Shown here piece by piece: positions 17,225 to 27,136 of a stretch of 33,363 bases of DNA. The stretch comes from Lederbergia galactosidilytica (GTDB taxonomy: Bacteria; Bacillota; Bacilli; Bacillales; Bacillaceae_C). The stretch lies in the NCBI RefSeq assembly GCF_017873565.1, contig NZ_JAGGKH010000032.1, positions 1-33,363 on the forward strand, in the 5' to 3' direction. The position numbers and the translations under genes are program-made. How positions within the stretch are numbered: position 1 is the first letter of the stretch; every line of letters begins with the position of its first letter. The notes below the pieces were generated by a model. That model was not told where the DNA came from and searched no databases. It worked only from the letters and a program-made list of their open reading frames with translations.

Positions 17225-17226
17225 TT
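17195..17226 (-). terminator. rho-independent terminator of the sps/pse operon
   Basis: On the minus strand a 14-bp stem, starting AAAAAGCTG and closing CGGCTTTTT, has a TCTT loop; three pairs are G-U only in the minus-strand RNA. It overlaps the pseI stop codon and cleanly ends the operon. Confidence 0.9.
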
Positions 17227-18274
17227 AGTGGAACAAATCCCAATTTAGCGGGGTTCCTGCCGATGCATCTTTACCAATTTTTTTACCTAAGAGATGATCG
17301 ATGTATTTAGGGGCAAGGCCTCCTCCCGGTCGGATGGCTCTCAAATTTTCCTTTGTCAGGGTATCGCCCGCCTTCATGTCTTTCGTAATATAGAGTGATC
17401 TGCGAAATTGCAATGATTTTTTCTCATCCGCTGTTGGGCCATACTGAATTTTTCCAATGGCCTGCCATGCTCGTTTCGTTTCTATAACAAGCGACTGAAA
17501 TTCATCAGGCTCCATAGAGAAAGCTGCATCTACTCCTCCTTCTGCACGTGATAGCGTAAAATGCTTTTCCACTACAGTAGCACCTAACGCGACACTGGCC
17601 ACCGCAACTCCAGTTCCTAATGTATGATCAGATAAACCAACTTCACAATCAAAAAGTTCTCTCATATGGGGGATCGTGGCGATATTGGAATTGGTTGGTT
17701 CCGCAGGATAAGTGCTCGTGCATTTTAATAGAATTAAATCCTTACAACCCGCTTCTCGTGCGGTTTGAACAGCCTCATCCAATTCCGCGATTGAAGCCAT
17801 TCCCGTTGAAATGATTAATGGCTTTCCCGTGGAAGCCACCTTACGAATCAAGGGAAGGTCGTTATTTTCAAATGAAGCAATTTTATAACAAGGAACAGCC
17901 AATGTTTCTAAGAAATCGACTGCTGTTTCATCAAAAGGCGTGCTAAACGGGATCATCCCTAGTTTCTTACAATGATCAAAGATTGGCTTATGCCATTCCC
18001 ATGGTGTATGGGCTTCTCCATATAACTCATAGAGCGTTTTTCCCGCCCACATATTTTCTTTATCATCAACAAAAAAATCTCCCGTATTTAAATCTAATGT
18101 CATCGTATCTGGTGTATATGTCTGTATCTTCAAGCCCCGTGCACCAGCCTTCGCTGCTGCTTCTACAATGGCAAGGGCACGATCTAATGATTGATTATGA
18201 TTGCCTGACATTTCTGCGATGATAAATGGATGATTCTGCACACCAATAGAAAGGTTTCCAATATGAATGGTCAT
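17225..18274 (-). CDS. pseI: pseudaminic acid synthase PseI (NeuB family; SpsE position)
   Basis: The enzyme condenses a 6-deoxy-hexose precursor with phosphoenolpyruvate to form a nonulosonic acid. Residues 1-285 are the NeuB TIM barrel, with FIIAEMSGNHNQSLDRAL, GLKIQTYTPDTMTL, KIASFENND, STGMAS and GLSDHTLG followed by VVEKHFTL. The C-terminal 60 residues form an SAF (antifreeze-like) domain including RRSLYITKDMKAGD. EMSGNHNQ and KIQTYTPDT favour the pseudaminic over the sialic branch. AAAGGAGGG precedes the ATG, which overlaps the upstream stop by ATGA. B. subtilis SpsE is the same family. Confidence 0.92.
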   Translation of the reverse strand: MTIHIGNLSIGVQNHPFIIAEMSGNHNQSLDRALAIVEAAAKAGARGLKIQTYTPDTMTLDLNTGDFFVDDKENMWAGKTLYELYGEAHTPWEWHKPIFDHCKKLGMIPFSTPFDETAVDFLETLAVPCYKIASFENNDLPLIRKVASTGKPLIISTGMASIAELDEAVQTAREAGCKDLILLKCTSTYPAEPTNSNIATIPHMRELFDCEVGLSDHTLGTGVAVASVALGATVVEKHFTLSRAEGGVDAAFSMEPDEFQSLVIETKRAWQAIGKIQYGPTADEKKSLQFRRSLYITKDMKAGDTLTKENLRAIRPGGGLAPKYIDHLLGKKIGKDASAGTPLNWDLFH

Positions 18275-18969
18275 TTGCTTCCCTCCTTTAAAGCCTTTTT
18301 TGTCGCTTCTGGGCCAAGGTTTGCTAACATATCCACAATAGACAGATGGGAGATAAAAGAGGAACTCCCTATCTGTGTATAAGGTTTTGGGTGATATTGA
18401 TGATAAGCGAGCCCTATATCACTTTCCGAAAATAAACCCTCTTCCTCAATATATACTTTAGATCCCAGGGGACTTATATACGTATCCATATTCAGATAAT
18501 GACAAATGTTTATTAAATAAGCTGATTTTCTTCCCTTCATTGGTAATTCACTGCTTAAGTGAAAAGTGGGATGAAGATCAAGTTTCTTAGCTATCTTCCG
18601 AATGATGCTTATATTCAAATCCCCTAGTAATTTGTGGTCAGAATTGATGCACTCCTCTAATAAAAAAACAATCTCCTTACCATAAGGATGCTTCATATAA
18701 GCCTGCTTTAAAGTTTGAATATGTTTTCTTCTCCAAGGTTTCGTATTATCAATTCTTACTTCAGAAATAAGTTGTTTGTCTTTTCCGCCTTTTAAAATAG
18801 GCACGGTTAAATATTGTTCTTGATTATTAAACAATATCCGATTTCTCTGTTGCCAAGAACGTCTAGAAAATTGGACATCATCTAAAAAGACAAAGGAGTC
18901 AACAGATGATAATAAGGAAAAATAGCCTGCCCATGGAAGGTAAGTCGGTTGCATTATCGCACATTTCAT
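18271..18969 (-). CDS. WbqC-like family protein
   Basis: The 232-residue protein starts with MKCAIMQPTYLPWAGYFSLL, followed by FLDDVQFSRRSWQQRNRI and YLTVPILKG; these blocks define the WbqC-like family found in O-antigen and glycan loci. The later SPLGSKVYIEE and YHQYHPKPYTQ blocks also fit. Its biochemistry is not well established; a role in nonulosonate modification or transfer is plausible from its place between pseH and pseI. It overlaps both neighbours by ATGA and is certainly part of the operon. Confidence 0.85.
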   Translation of the reverse strand: MKCAIMQPTYLPWAGYFSLLSSVDSFVFLDDVQFSRRSWQQRNRILFNNQEQYLTVPILKGGKDKQLISEVRIDNTKPWRRKHIQTLKQAYMKHPYGKEIVFLLEECINSDHKLLGDLNISIIRKIAKKLDLHPTFHLSSELPMKGRKSAYLINICHYLNMDTYISPLGSKVYIEEEGLFSESDIGLAYHQYHPKPYTQIGSSSFISHLSIVDMLANLGPEATKKALKEGSK

Positions 18970-19505
18970 TCTTTCTCACCTTTTCTTTCCTCCCACTCCC
19001 TATATAAAATAGAATAACTTAGCTGGTCACGGAAATGCCCATCATTATAATGGGCTTCCCTTTCTACCCCTTCCTTCTGAAAACCAGCTTTTTGATATAG
19101 ATGAATGGCTGCAGGGTTATCTGGAAAAACATGAAGAGACAAACGATGAACATTTAAGGTTTCGAAGGCATATTTCATCGCAAAAAGTAGAGCTGTATAT
19201 CCAATTCCCCTTCCCCTTGCTTGTTGTTCTCCAATGTAAAGTTGAAAATAAGCTGAATGGTGTTTTGGATTATAAGTTAAGGACACATTTCCTTGATGAA
19301 TCTCCTGCTGATCATAAATGGCCCATATATAATAATTCTTCTGTGATTCAATCCATTTTCGGTGTGATTTCATTGTAATGGCATGTGTCAGACCAAATGC
19401 TTTGGCAATGCGTGGATCATTTAACCATTGTACGGTCTTGAGATCGTGCTCTTTGCCATAAGGTACGAATTTTATCTCTCTAAATAGTTGTTCAGTCTGG
19501 TTCAT
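18966..19505 (-). CDS. pseH: GNAT N-acetyltransferase, PseH-like
   Basis: This 179-residue GNAT-fold protein has the acetyl-CoA motif GEQQARGRGIGYTALL (about 92-107) and the C-terminal LHVFPDNPAAIHLYQKAGFQKEG. In the pseudaminate pathway PseH acetylates the 4-amino group of the UDP-sugar made by PseC. Position between the hydrolase and the synthase supports that role. B. subtilis SpsD is also a GNAT protein, so this could equally be named by position. It overlaps spsG by ATGA. Confidence 0.82.
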   Translation of the reverse strand: MNQTEQLFREIKFVPYGKEHDLKTVQWLNDPRIAKAFGLTHAITMKSHRKWIESQKNYYIWAIYDQQEIHQGNVSLTYNPKHHSAYFQLYIGEQQARGRGIGYTALLFAMKYAFETLNVHRLSLHVFPDNPAAIHLYQKAGFQKEGVEREAHYNDGHFRDQLSYSILYREWEERKGEKE

Positions 19506-20581
19506 TCCCCTACTCCTTCCCGCAAATGTTTAAGCACTCGATCGGCGCCTAACCCATCCACACTCTTCACACCCATTTTATATAACTCTACTAATTTCTC
19601 CGGATTGTTTATAAAACGGGAAAATTTGTGGATGCATTCTTCTGGTTTAATCGTCCTAGCATCTCCTAAGTAGACACATAAGTTGTTTTGTTCAAGTTTT
19701 TCCACAATGGTCTGCTGATTGCTAGCTGTCGTTAAATAGGCAGCGGGTACTCCAATACAGGCACGTTCCCAAGTTGTCATACCTGGTGCCCCAAAGGCGA
19801 TATCACATGTAGAAAGGGAATAAGCCATATCAGGAATATCTTGCTCCCAAGTGAATCTTCCGGAATCTTTTTCCTCTAATTGTTGGAGCGTCTCTATATA
19901 TGGATACATTTTTCCCACCACTGCTTTTAATTTTATATAAGGAAAGTGGGTCATTAATAGCTTACTAAAACGGAAGGTATAATTATTAGAATCCACTCCT
20001 CCAAAAAAAACATGAACATGTATAAGGCGGTGATTAAATTGGGGTGGCTTATCTTTTTGATACGCTCTAAAACTCTTTCTTAGCAGAGCATATCTCGTTC
20101 CCAATAAGGTTTGACAATGTCCCGGGATTAAATGAGAATAGACCGATTCATTTAACCCAAAGGTCTGATCAAGCAAAAGATCACAATCATGCTTTCGATT
20201 GGCTAAATCATCAATCACCATAATCTTCTTTGTATAAGGGCGCATTTTACTCTCCCAGAAGGAATCTAAATGATAATGGTCTACAATCAGCCAATCAATT
20301 TGACCGATACTTTGTAAAATGGGAACTGTTTCCTTTCGATCCATCTCCGCTGTATGATGGTCTTTTTCTCCAATTAGTATGACATTAAACTCTTTCCCAG
20401 ATAGATAATCTGCAAGATGTCCATTTACATTTCGACAGATAAAGAATATTTCTATCCCTTTGATTGAGCGTAAATATTCTGCGAGTGTAAGACATCTGAT
20501 CACATGCCCTGTGCCCAATTCTGTAGAGGCATCAACCCGAAAAACTATCTTCATCCCCCGCTTATTCAAGCTTTGTAGCAC
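19502..20581 (-). CDS. spsG: UDP-sugar hydrolase PseG / SpsG
   Basis: PseG removes UDP from UDP-2,4-diacetamido-2,4,6-trideoxy-beta-L-altrose before condensation by PseI. The N-terminus has the family motif FRVDASTELGTGHVIRCL (GxGHxxR), then DWLIVDHYHLD and the C-terminal APGMTTWERACIGVP. GT-B-like fold, 359 residues from the GTG at 20581, which has GGAGG nine bases upstream. An internal ATG nine codons on gives the usual MKIVFRVDAS start but has poor ribosome-site spacing, so the true start is uncertain. Overlaps both neighbours. Confidence 0.9.
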   Translation of the reverse strand: MLQSLNKRGMKIVFRVDASTELGTGHVIRCLTLAEYLRSIKGIEIFFICRNVNGHLADYLSGKEFNVILIGEKDHHTAEMDRKETVPILQSIGQIDWLIVDHYHLDSFWESKMRPYTKKIMVIDDLANRKHDCDLLLDQTFGLNESVYSHLIPGHCQTLLGTRYALLRKSFRAYQKDKPPQFNHRLIHVHVFFGGVDSNNYTFRFSKLLMTHFPYIKLKAVVGKMYPYIETLQQLEEKDSGRFTWEQDIPDMAYSLSTCDIAFGAPGMTTWERACIGVPAAYLTTASNQQTIVEKLEQNNLCVYLGDARTIKPEECIHKFSRFINNPEKLVELYKMGVKSVDGLGADRVLKHLREGVGE

Positions 20582-21344
20582 GATTAACTTCCTCCACTAA
20601 TTGTTTGTCATCCCTCCATTTGAGTTGAACATGCTCATTCATTTTCCATATTTCTGGGTGTTTCCGTAAATATTCTTTTAATTCTTTGAAATACAATGGT
20701 CTGGAGGTAACATTAAGTCCTTTATAAAGCGCCTCAAACATTTCTAAATCTTTTGCTTCATCAATCGTTAGACGCCATTCTGGATAAACCCATTCAGAGG
20801 GTAGTTCTACATTTTGGAAGGTAAATAAGGTAGGATTATTCGTAAAATAAAAAGGTAAATATTCGGTTTGTGTGAGTGGCTTTGGCTGATTAAAAAGGCG
20901 CTGAAGAGCCTCTACCTGTATGACGTTTCCTGCTGTTCCGATGCTACTTGTCTTAGCTTGAGTATAATCAACACCACTTGTAAGATGTTTCTGAATTAAA
21001 TAGCTTGTAATTTCAGGAGATACAGCTGGATTATCACCTGTTACTCTAAAAATGATATCCGCCTTTGTTAAATTTGCTGCCTCAATCGTTCGCGCCACAA
21101 GATTTTCAGGATCCCCCCTCACTACTTTAACCTTTCCTCCAAGTGTCACCATTTCAAGTGGATCATCTTGCGGAAGATCAGAGGTAGCTAATACAACTGA
21201 ATCAGCTTCAGGAACAGCAAGACAATTGATGAGACAACGCTCAATCAATGTTACTCCATTAATCGGTAATAAGGCTTTCCTAGGTAATCTTGTTGACTTA
21301 AGTCTACAATTCACGACAATCGCAATCTTAGGACTTTTATTCAT
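20562..21344 (-). CDS. spsF: SpsF-type cytidylyltransferase (CMP-nonulosonate synthetase)
   Basis: This 260-residue protein of the SpsF / cytidylyltransferase family begins VVNCRLKSTRLPRKALLPI, the nucleotide-binding loop. It continues with VVLATSD and ADIIFRVTGDNPAVSPE, where the metal-binding Asp lies, and WRLTIDEAKDLEMF. It would activate the nonulosonic acid with CTP to give the CMP-sugar donor. AAAGGAGG lies at the end of pseC and the ATG overlaps the pseC stop (ATGA), so it is translationally coupled. Confidence 0.88.
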   Translation of the reverse strand: MNKSPKIAIVVNCRLKSTRLPRKALLPINGVTLIERCLINCLAVPEADSVVLATSDLPQDDPLEMVTLGGKVKVVRGDPENLVARTIEAANLTKADIIFRVTGDNPAVSPEITSYLIQKHLTSGVDYTQAKTSSIGTAGNVIQVEALQRLFNQPKPLTQTEYLPFYFTNNPTLFTFQNVELPSEWVYPEWRLTIDEAKDLEMFEALYKGLNVTSRPLYFKELKEYLRKHPEIWKMNEHVQLKWRDDKQLVEEVNRATKLE

Positions 21345-22561
21345 TGCGCTCTTTTTCCTCCTTTTTTATTTGAATAATATTGGATTACTTTTTTCACTGC
21401 GGTGATTACGTCTTGGGCATCTTTGTCAGACATTTGGGGATATAAGGGTAAAGTAATGATTTCTTGGTACACGTTTTCTGCATCGGGGCAACTGCCAGAT
21501 TGATAGCCAAGACTTTGATAGAATGGTTGTGTATGGACAGGAATATAGTGGACATTAACACCAATATTTTCTTTCTGTAAAGCCTTATAAATTGCTTTTC
21601 TTTCTGCTGTAAGGTGAGAGGTGTTTAATCTTATGACATATAAATGCCAACTTGAATCAACATTAGGCAATATTTGTGGACAAATCACTTCCTCCATTTT
21701 GGCAAAAGCTTGATTATAAATTTCAACAATTTGCTTTCTTCTTTCAATAAATTTTGCTAACTTATGAAGTTGTGAGCGTCCCAGTGCAGCCTGGATATCT
21801 GTCATTCGATAATTATACCCGAGCATTTGCATTTCATAATACCATGGGCCATGATTCGTTGCGGTTAATTCCTTCGGATTCTTGGTAATACCATGAGTTC
21901 GAAATTGTATTAGCTTTTGATAATACTCTTGATTATCCGTTGTGATCATTCCACCTTCACCAGTCGTAATATGTTTGACTGGATGAAGACTAAACATTGT
22001 CATATCACTAATAGTACCGACCTTTTTATTCTTAAAAGAGGCCCCTAATGCATGGGCCGCATCTTCAATAACAATTAATTGATTTTCTTTAGCAATCTGA
22101 TGAATAATATCCAATTGTGCTGGTTGTCCTGCATAATCTACAACAATAATGGCTTTTGTTTTTTGGGTCAATTTTTCTTTAATGGATTGTGGATCGAGAT
22201 TATACGTAATTGGGTCAATATCCGCAAAAACTGGTTTTCCACCTACATATAAAACACAATTTGCACTTGCTACAAAAGTAAGTGGTGATGTGATTACTTC
22301 GTCATCTTGTGAAATACCAGCAACAAAACAAGCGGCATGAAGGGCAGCTGTACCGTTTGCAAATGCAACCGCATATCTGCTTCCAATATAGTCGGCAAAA
22401 TCTTGCTCAAATTTCCCTACTTCAGGACCTGTTGTTAAAAAATCACTTTTTAATACTTTTACAACAGCTTGAATATCATCATCATCAATCCATTGTCGAC
22501 CATATGGCAAATATGTTCCTCTAACCGGATTTCCCCCTAAAATCGCTAGCTTCTTCTCCAT
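21341..22561 (-). CDS. pseC: PLP aminotransferase PseC / SpsC
   Basis: This DegT/DnrJ/EryC1/StrS-family aminotransferase should convert the UDP-4-keto-6-deoxy-AltNAc intermediate to the 4-amino sugar. The PLP lysine lies in FSLHPVKHITTGEGG, preceded by IVIEDAAHALGA; the later HGPWYYEMQMLGYNYRMTD and NVHYIPVHTQPFYQ blocks are typical of PseC. The start is the ATG giving MEKKLAILGG, eight bases after AAAGGAG (406 residues); seven upstream codons overlap that site. B. subtilis SpsC is the same superfamily. Confidence 0.92.
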   Translation of the reverse strand: MEKKLAILGGNPVRGTYLPYGRQWIDDDDIQAVVKVLKSDFLTTGPEVGKFEQDFADYIGSRYAVAFANGTAALHAACFVAGISQDDEVITSPLTFVASANCVLYVGGKPVFADIDPITYNLDPQSIKEKLTQKTKAIIVVDYAGQPAQLDIIHQIAKENQLIVIEDAAHALGASFKNKKVGTISDMTMFSLHPVKHITTGEGGMITTDNQEYYQKLIQFRTHGITKNPKELTATNHGPWYYEMQMLGYNYRMTDIQAALGRSQLHKLAKFIERRKQIVEIYNQAFAKMEEVICPQILPNVDSSWHLYVIRLNTSHLTAERKAIYKALQKENIGVNVHYIPVHTQPFYQSLGYQSGSCPDAENVYQEIITLPLYPQMSDKDAQDVITAVKKVIQYYSNKKGGKRAQ

Positions 22562-22584
22562 TTTAAATTCTCCTTTTCGCAAAC

Positions 22585-23535
22585 TCAGATTGAATCCTTT
22601 TGGGACTTAATCCATTGCTCCGTTCGTTGTATCCCTTCTTCAAGAGAAACTTTAGGTTTCCAGTTCAACAGCTTTTTTGCCTTTTCATAGTTGCAAAGCA
22701 ATTTAGGAATTTCACTTTGAGGATGGATATGCTCCACATGTTGGATTTTTCCAGGGTCCTTTGCAATTAGCAATGCTAAATCATTAATGGCAATATCACG
22801 CCCCGTCCCAGCGTTAATAATTTCGCCATTTGCTTGGTCAGAATAGCCTGCTGAGACCACAAAGTCGGCACAATCTTCCACATATAATAGATCCCTAGTT
22901 TGTGTACCATCTCCATAAATCTTTAATATTTTTCCATCTAGGCGATTATGAATAAAGATGGCCACAACTCCTCCTTCACCACCTGTTTTCTGAAATGGGC
23001 CATATGTGTTAAAAGGCCGAACAACGACAACTGGTAAGTCGTACGCATAGTAATATGATAAAACCATGTTTTCCGCTGCTATTTTTGCACCCGCATAAGG
23101 AGAAGCTGGTTTGATCGGATCTAATTCAGTAATTCCTTTTTCATTAGAAGCTTGGTCATATACCATGCATGTACTCATAAAAACAAGCTTAGTATGATAC
23201 TTTTTACATAGTTCTAATAAATGGAAGGTTGCAATTGTGTCATTCTCGAAGGTCGTCTTTGGGTCATCAATGCTATCTTGGACATTAATACTTGCGGCTA
23301 AGTGATAACAGATATCAAATTCTCCTTTTTTAAATAACGCCTTCAAAGTTTGCGGTTCTTTAATATCCCCCTCTGTAAATCCTTTAAAATGGTCAAAGTC
23401 ATTAAATGCTTCGATATTATTTGTCCTGGAATTGGCGAGATTATCGACAATCCATACATCATGCTCATCTTCTAATAATTTCTTTGTCACCCATCTGCCA
23501 ATAAACCCCGTACCCCCTGTCACTAAAACTTTCAT
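22585..23535 (-). CDS. extended SDR nucleotide-sugar epimerase/dehydratase
   Basis: This 316-residue extended short-chain dehydrogenase/reductase has TGGTGFIG (6-13), CYHLAASINVQDS, STCMVYDQ, and YAGAKIAAE with the catalytic YxxxK. The block TRDLLYVEDCADFV is common in UDP-sugar epimerases and dehydratases. Exact chemistry cannot be fixed from sequence. It sits between a PseB-like gene and pseC; in B. thuringiensis two SDR enzymes, Pen and Pal, share the PseB job, and this pair may do the same. AAAGGAG precedes the ATG. Confidence 0.8.
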   Translation of the reverse strand: MKVLVTGGTGFIGRWVTKKLLEDEHDVWIVDNLANSRTNNIEAFNDFDHFKGFTEGDIKEPQTLKALFKKGEFDICYHLAASINVQDSIDDPKTTFENDTIATFHLLELCKKYHTKLVFMSTCMVYDQASNEKGITELDPIKPASPYAGAKIAAENMVLSYYYAYDLPVVVVRPFNTYGPFQKTGGEGGVVAIFIHNRLDGKILKIYGDGTQTRDLLYVEDCADFVVSAGYSDQANGEIINAGTGRDIAINDLALLIAKDPGKIQHVEHIHPQSEIPKLLCNYEKAKKLLNWKPKVSLEEGIQRTEQWIKSQKDSI

Positions 23536-23563
23536 CCTATTGTCTCCTTTCTATAACCCATGT

Positions 23564-24568
23564 TCAAATTAAATTTTCCTGTAATATAAAGGTTCGAATT
23601 TCTTCTATACTAATTGGTTGAGGATCACCAGATTGATAGTTTCCTGGCTTTGCCTTTTTTCCATTTTTGTATTGTGGTTGTGGCTTGAATGGAGATGGGA
23701 TAATAAACATATCAGGCAGTTCAATCGCATGAAGTGATTCGTCATATGTCATGAGTTCTTCATATTTCTTTTCCCCTGGCCTTAAACCAATTTCCTTTAG
23801 GTTGATCTCCTCTTGAGGAATATGATGGCGATTTGCTACCTCTTCTTTTAGAACTTGCACAAGATCTCTCAAAGAAATAACTGGCATTTTTAAAATAAAA
23901 GTCTCACCACCATTCGCTAATTTCATTGCTTCAATTGTGAGGCTTGTTGCTTGATCTAATGTCATCATAAATCGACTCATACTTTGATCAGTAACCGTCA
24001 TTTCTCTCTTCTCAAGAATCTGCTTTTTAAATAATGGAATGACCGAACCTCTTGATCCCATCACATTCCCAAATCGAACACTAGCAAAAATTGTCTTGCT
24101 TGACCCTTTTGAATGTTCGGCAGATGTGATCAATTTTTCTGCTGTTAGTTTTGTCGCTCCATAATTGTTTGTCGGTGAAATGGCCTTATCTGTACTTGTA
24201 AAAATCACCTTTTTTACTTTTTGAGCAATGGCGGCTTTAATAACATTGTAAGTACCGATGATATTTGTTAAAACCGCTTCAAATGGATTATATTCACAGA
24301 AGGATACATGTTTCATCGCTGCGGTATGAAAGACGAAATCCACATCTTCCATCGCACTTGCCACACGGTCATAGCTTCGAACATCTCCAATCAAGAAGCG
24401 CAGTCTCGTATCTTCCGCATACTGATTTTGCATAATAAATTGCTTCTGTTCATCCCTACTGAAGACCCGAACTACCCGTGGTTCTTCTTGAAGAATTTTT
24501 TGTAATAAGCCTTGCCCGATTGTTCCTGTACCACCAATAATCAATATTTTCTTATCTTGAAAAAACAT
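23564..24568 (-). CDS. pseB: PseB-like UDP-GlcNAc 4,6-dehydratase/5-epimerase (Polysacc_synt_2)
   Basis: This is a short-form PseB/FlaA1-type SDR of about 334 residues. Motifs are ILIIGGTGTIGQGLL, HTAAMKHVSFCEYNPFEAV, TSTDKAISPTNNYGATK with the catalytic Lys and Tyr, and VRFGNVMGSRGSVIPLF. The family converts UDP-GlcNAc to UDP-4-keto-6-deoxy-L-AltNAc, the first step to pseudaminic acid. The ATG is chosen; a GTG four codons upstream sits only one base after GGAGG and is unlikely. A 170-base gap separates it from spsB, unlike the tight spacing downstream, so an internal promoter is possible. Confidence 0.88.
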   Translation of the reverse strand: MFFQDKKILIIGGTGTIGQGLLQKILQEEPRVVRVFSRDEQKQFIMQNQYAEDTRLRFLIGDVRSYDRVASAMEDVDFVFHTAAMKHVSFCEYNPFEAVLTNIIGTYNVIKAAIAQKVKKVIFTSTDKAISPTNNYGATKLTAEKLITSAEHSKGSSKTIFASVRFGNVMGSRGSVIPLFKKQILEKREMTVTDQSMSRFMMTLDQATSLTIEAMKLANGGETFILKMPVISLRDLVQVLKEEVANRHHIPQEEINLKEIGLRPGEKKYEELMTYDESLHAIELPDMFIIPSPFKPQPQYKNGKKAKPGNYQSGDPQPISIEEIRTFILQENLI

Positions 24569-24635
24569 CGAATCCGTCACACCTCCTTTTTAAAATGCCT
24601 GGTTGGATCGAAAGAGACGCTTCCATATTGGAGCA

Positions 24636-24663
24636 TTTCTTATGAATACCGCACCTTTTGAGT
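24636..24663 (-). promoter_or_regulatory. possible internal SigK promoter
   Basis: On the minus strand CATAAGAAA (one mismatch to CATANNNTA) lies 17 bases after an AC, in the only wide gap of the sps/pse operon. It could give the Pse genes their own late-sporulation promoter. Weak. Confidence 0.3.
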
Positions 24664-24747
24664 AAAACTCTCAGACACCAAATTGCACTAGTGTCACATT
24701 AGCAAGAATCTCAAAAGAATTTATAAGTTATTCCCAGAATAAATGAC

Positions 24748-26145
24748 CTATCCCACATACTCCTTTAAAAAATTTTGAAGGGCAGAAATTGAATTTTGGG
24801 TGGGATAGTTATTTTGAATAAATTGATTTCTAATTTGGCGAGCATCATTTTGTTGAGTAGGAGAAAATAATAGGGTTCTAATTGTCTCATGTACTAATTT
24901 TGGAGTTGATTTCACGAGATTTCCTAATGAATCATAATAAGGGTAATCTCGATTAGCTGTAGGTGATTTATAAATAACTAAGAGCTTGTCGAGTAACATC
25001 GCCTCCAAACCGACAGTAGAATTTGCCACCACAACGAGATCGGAAGCTGAAATTAGACTATAAAGAGGAACTTCAGTGGTAACATATTGGATTTGTCGAT
25101 ATTTATTCGCTAAAGCCAAATAAGCCTGTGTTCGATTTTTGGCTTTCTCCCAAGGATGTGGCTTCATGATGATTTGAATATTAGGAAGCTTTACAACAGT
25201 GTTGGCCATTTCCGCAAAAAACGAGGAGCTATTTGGCTGGGTAGCCATGAAAACAGTCTTTTTACTTGGATTTAAATTTAAGCTTTCTAAAACCTGCTTT
25301 CGATCTACAGGCGACATTGTAAAAATTTCGTCGTAACGTGGATGACCTGCAATGACTATTTGTTTGTCTGGAACGCCTCTACTCTTATACCACTCCTTCT
25401 CATACTGACCATAGACTACATAATAAGAAGCAAAAGCTGGCAAATAGGCTTCCTCTCCAAGAATTAGCCCATGTTGCAAACAAAAACTAGGAATACCCAA
25501 TGTATGACCAATAATCGTTAAAATCCGACTTGTTAATTCCTCTGTTGTTCCGACTAATATCGCTTGAATAGGATTATTTGTCAGGACCGCATAAACCATA
25601 TCAATTTTTTCAATCATTCGCGGGATATCTCTTAAAAACGCTGTTTGAAAAGCTTCATTGGAAAAAGCGGGATGTTGCTTCTGTGCTGCAAAAATAGCTT
25701 TCGCTTTTGCAATAAAGGCTTGGGCTATTCCGGGTGCATTCCTTGTATGATCTAACATGCTAATGACAGGAATGGTATAGAGCTCCTTCATCCTCCATCT
25801 CGTTAAAAGCATAGTAGTTTCTGGAGAAAACTTCCGATAATTTTCCTCAGTAAAACGAAGATAATCAAAATTCATTAATAACTTACCTTGTTTGTTTTTC
25901 GCACGCAATGGTTTGCGAAGTGGACTCAGCCATTTTTCAAATCGATGCTGTATTTCCTCCTCCTTAAAGGTTTGTGCTGAATATTGACAGAAATCTGCTG
26001 ATTGCATTTTTTCCTGTAAAGGTTGATCTAAATAATGATAAAAATTACTTAAAAGAGGCAACGGAATATTTTTATATGTTAAAGCTGAAAAAACATCGAT
26101 GAACTCTAAATTTAATAACCAATAATTCCGTAAATAAACTTCCAT
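24748..26145 (-). CDS. spsB: spore coat polysaccharide protein SpsB
   Basis: The 465-residue protein has a C-terminal half of GT-B type related to CDP-glycerol glycerophosphotransferases and capsule transferases: FCLQHGLILGEEAYLP, IAGHPRYDEI, IIMKPHPWEK and VVANSTVGLEAMLL. The family members move an activated polyol phosphate or sugar onto a growing glycan; the donor here is unknown. AGGAGG lies in the last codons of spsA, eight bases ahead of the ATG, which is preferred over a GTG embedded in that site. It is directly coupled to spsA, as in B. subtilis. Confidence 0.88.
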   Translation of the reverse strand: MEVYLRNYWLLNLEFIDVFSALTYKNIPLPLLSNFYHYLDQPLQEKMQSADFCQYSAQTFKEEEIQHRFEKWLSPLRKPLRAKNKQGKLLMNFDYLRFTEENYRKFSPETTMLLTRWRMKELYTIPVISMLDHTRNAPGIAQAFIAKAKAIFAAQKQHPAFSNEAFQTAFLRDIPRMIEKIDMVYAVLTNNPIQAILVGTTEELTSRILTIIGHTLGIPSFCLQHGLILGEEAYLPAFASYYVVYGQYEKEWYKSRGVPDKQIVIAGHPRYDEIFTMSPVDRKQVLESLNLNPSKKTVFMATQPNSSSFFAEMANTVVKLPNIQIIMKPHPWEKAKNRTQAYLALANKYRQIQYVTTEVPLYSLISASDLVVVANSTVGLEAMLLDKLLVIYKSPTANRDYPYYDSLGNLVKSTPKLVHETIRTLLFSPTQQNDARQIRNQFIQNNYPTQNSISALQNFLKEYVG

Positions 26146-26150
26146 AACGG

Positions 26151-27113
<963 letters not shown>

Positions 27114-27136
27114 CCCTATGCCTTTACAGATTTATT

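Noticed and set aside
17225-24568. Flagellin glycosylation island
   Set aside because: Pse genes often serve flagella, but no flagellar gene is present, and spsA, spsB, CgeB and SigK-like promoters point to the spore surface. Not excluded experimentally.
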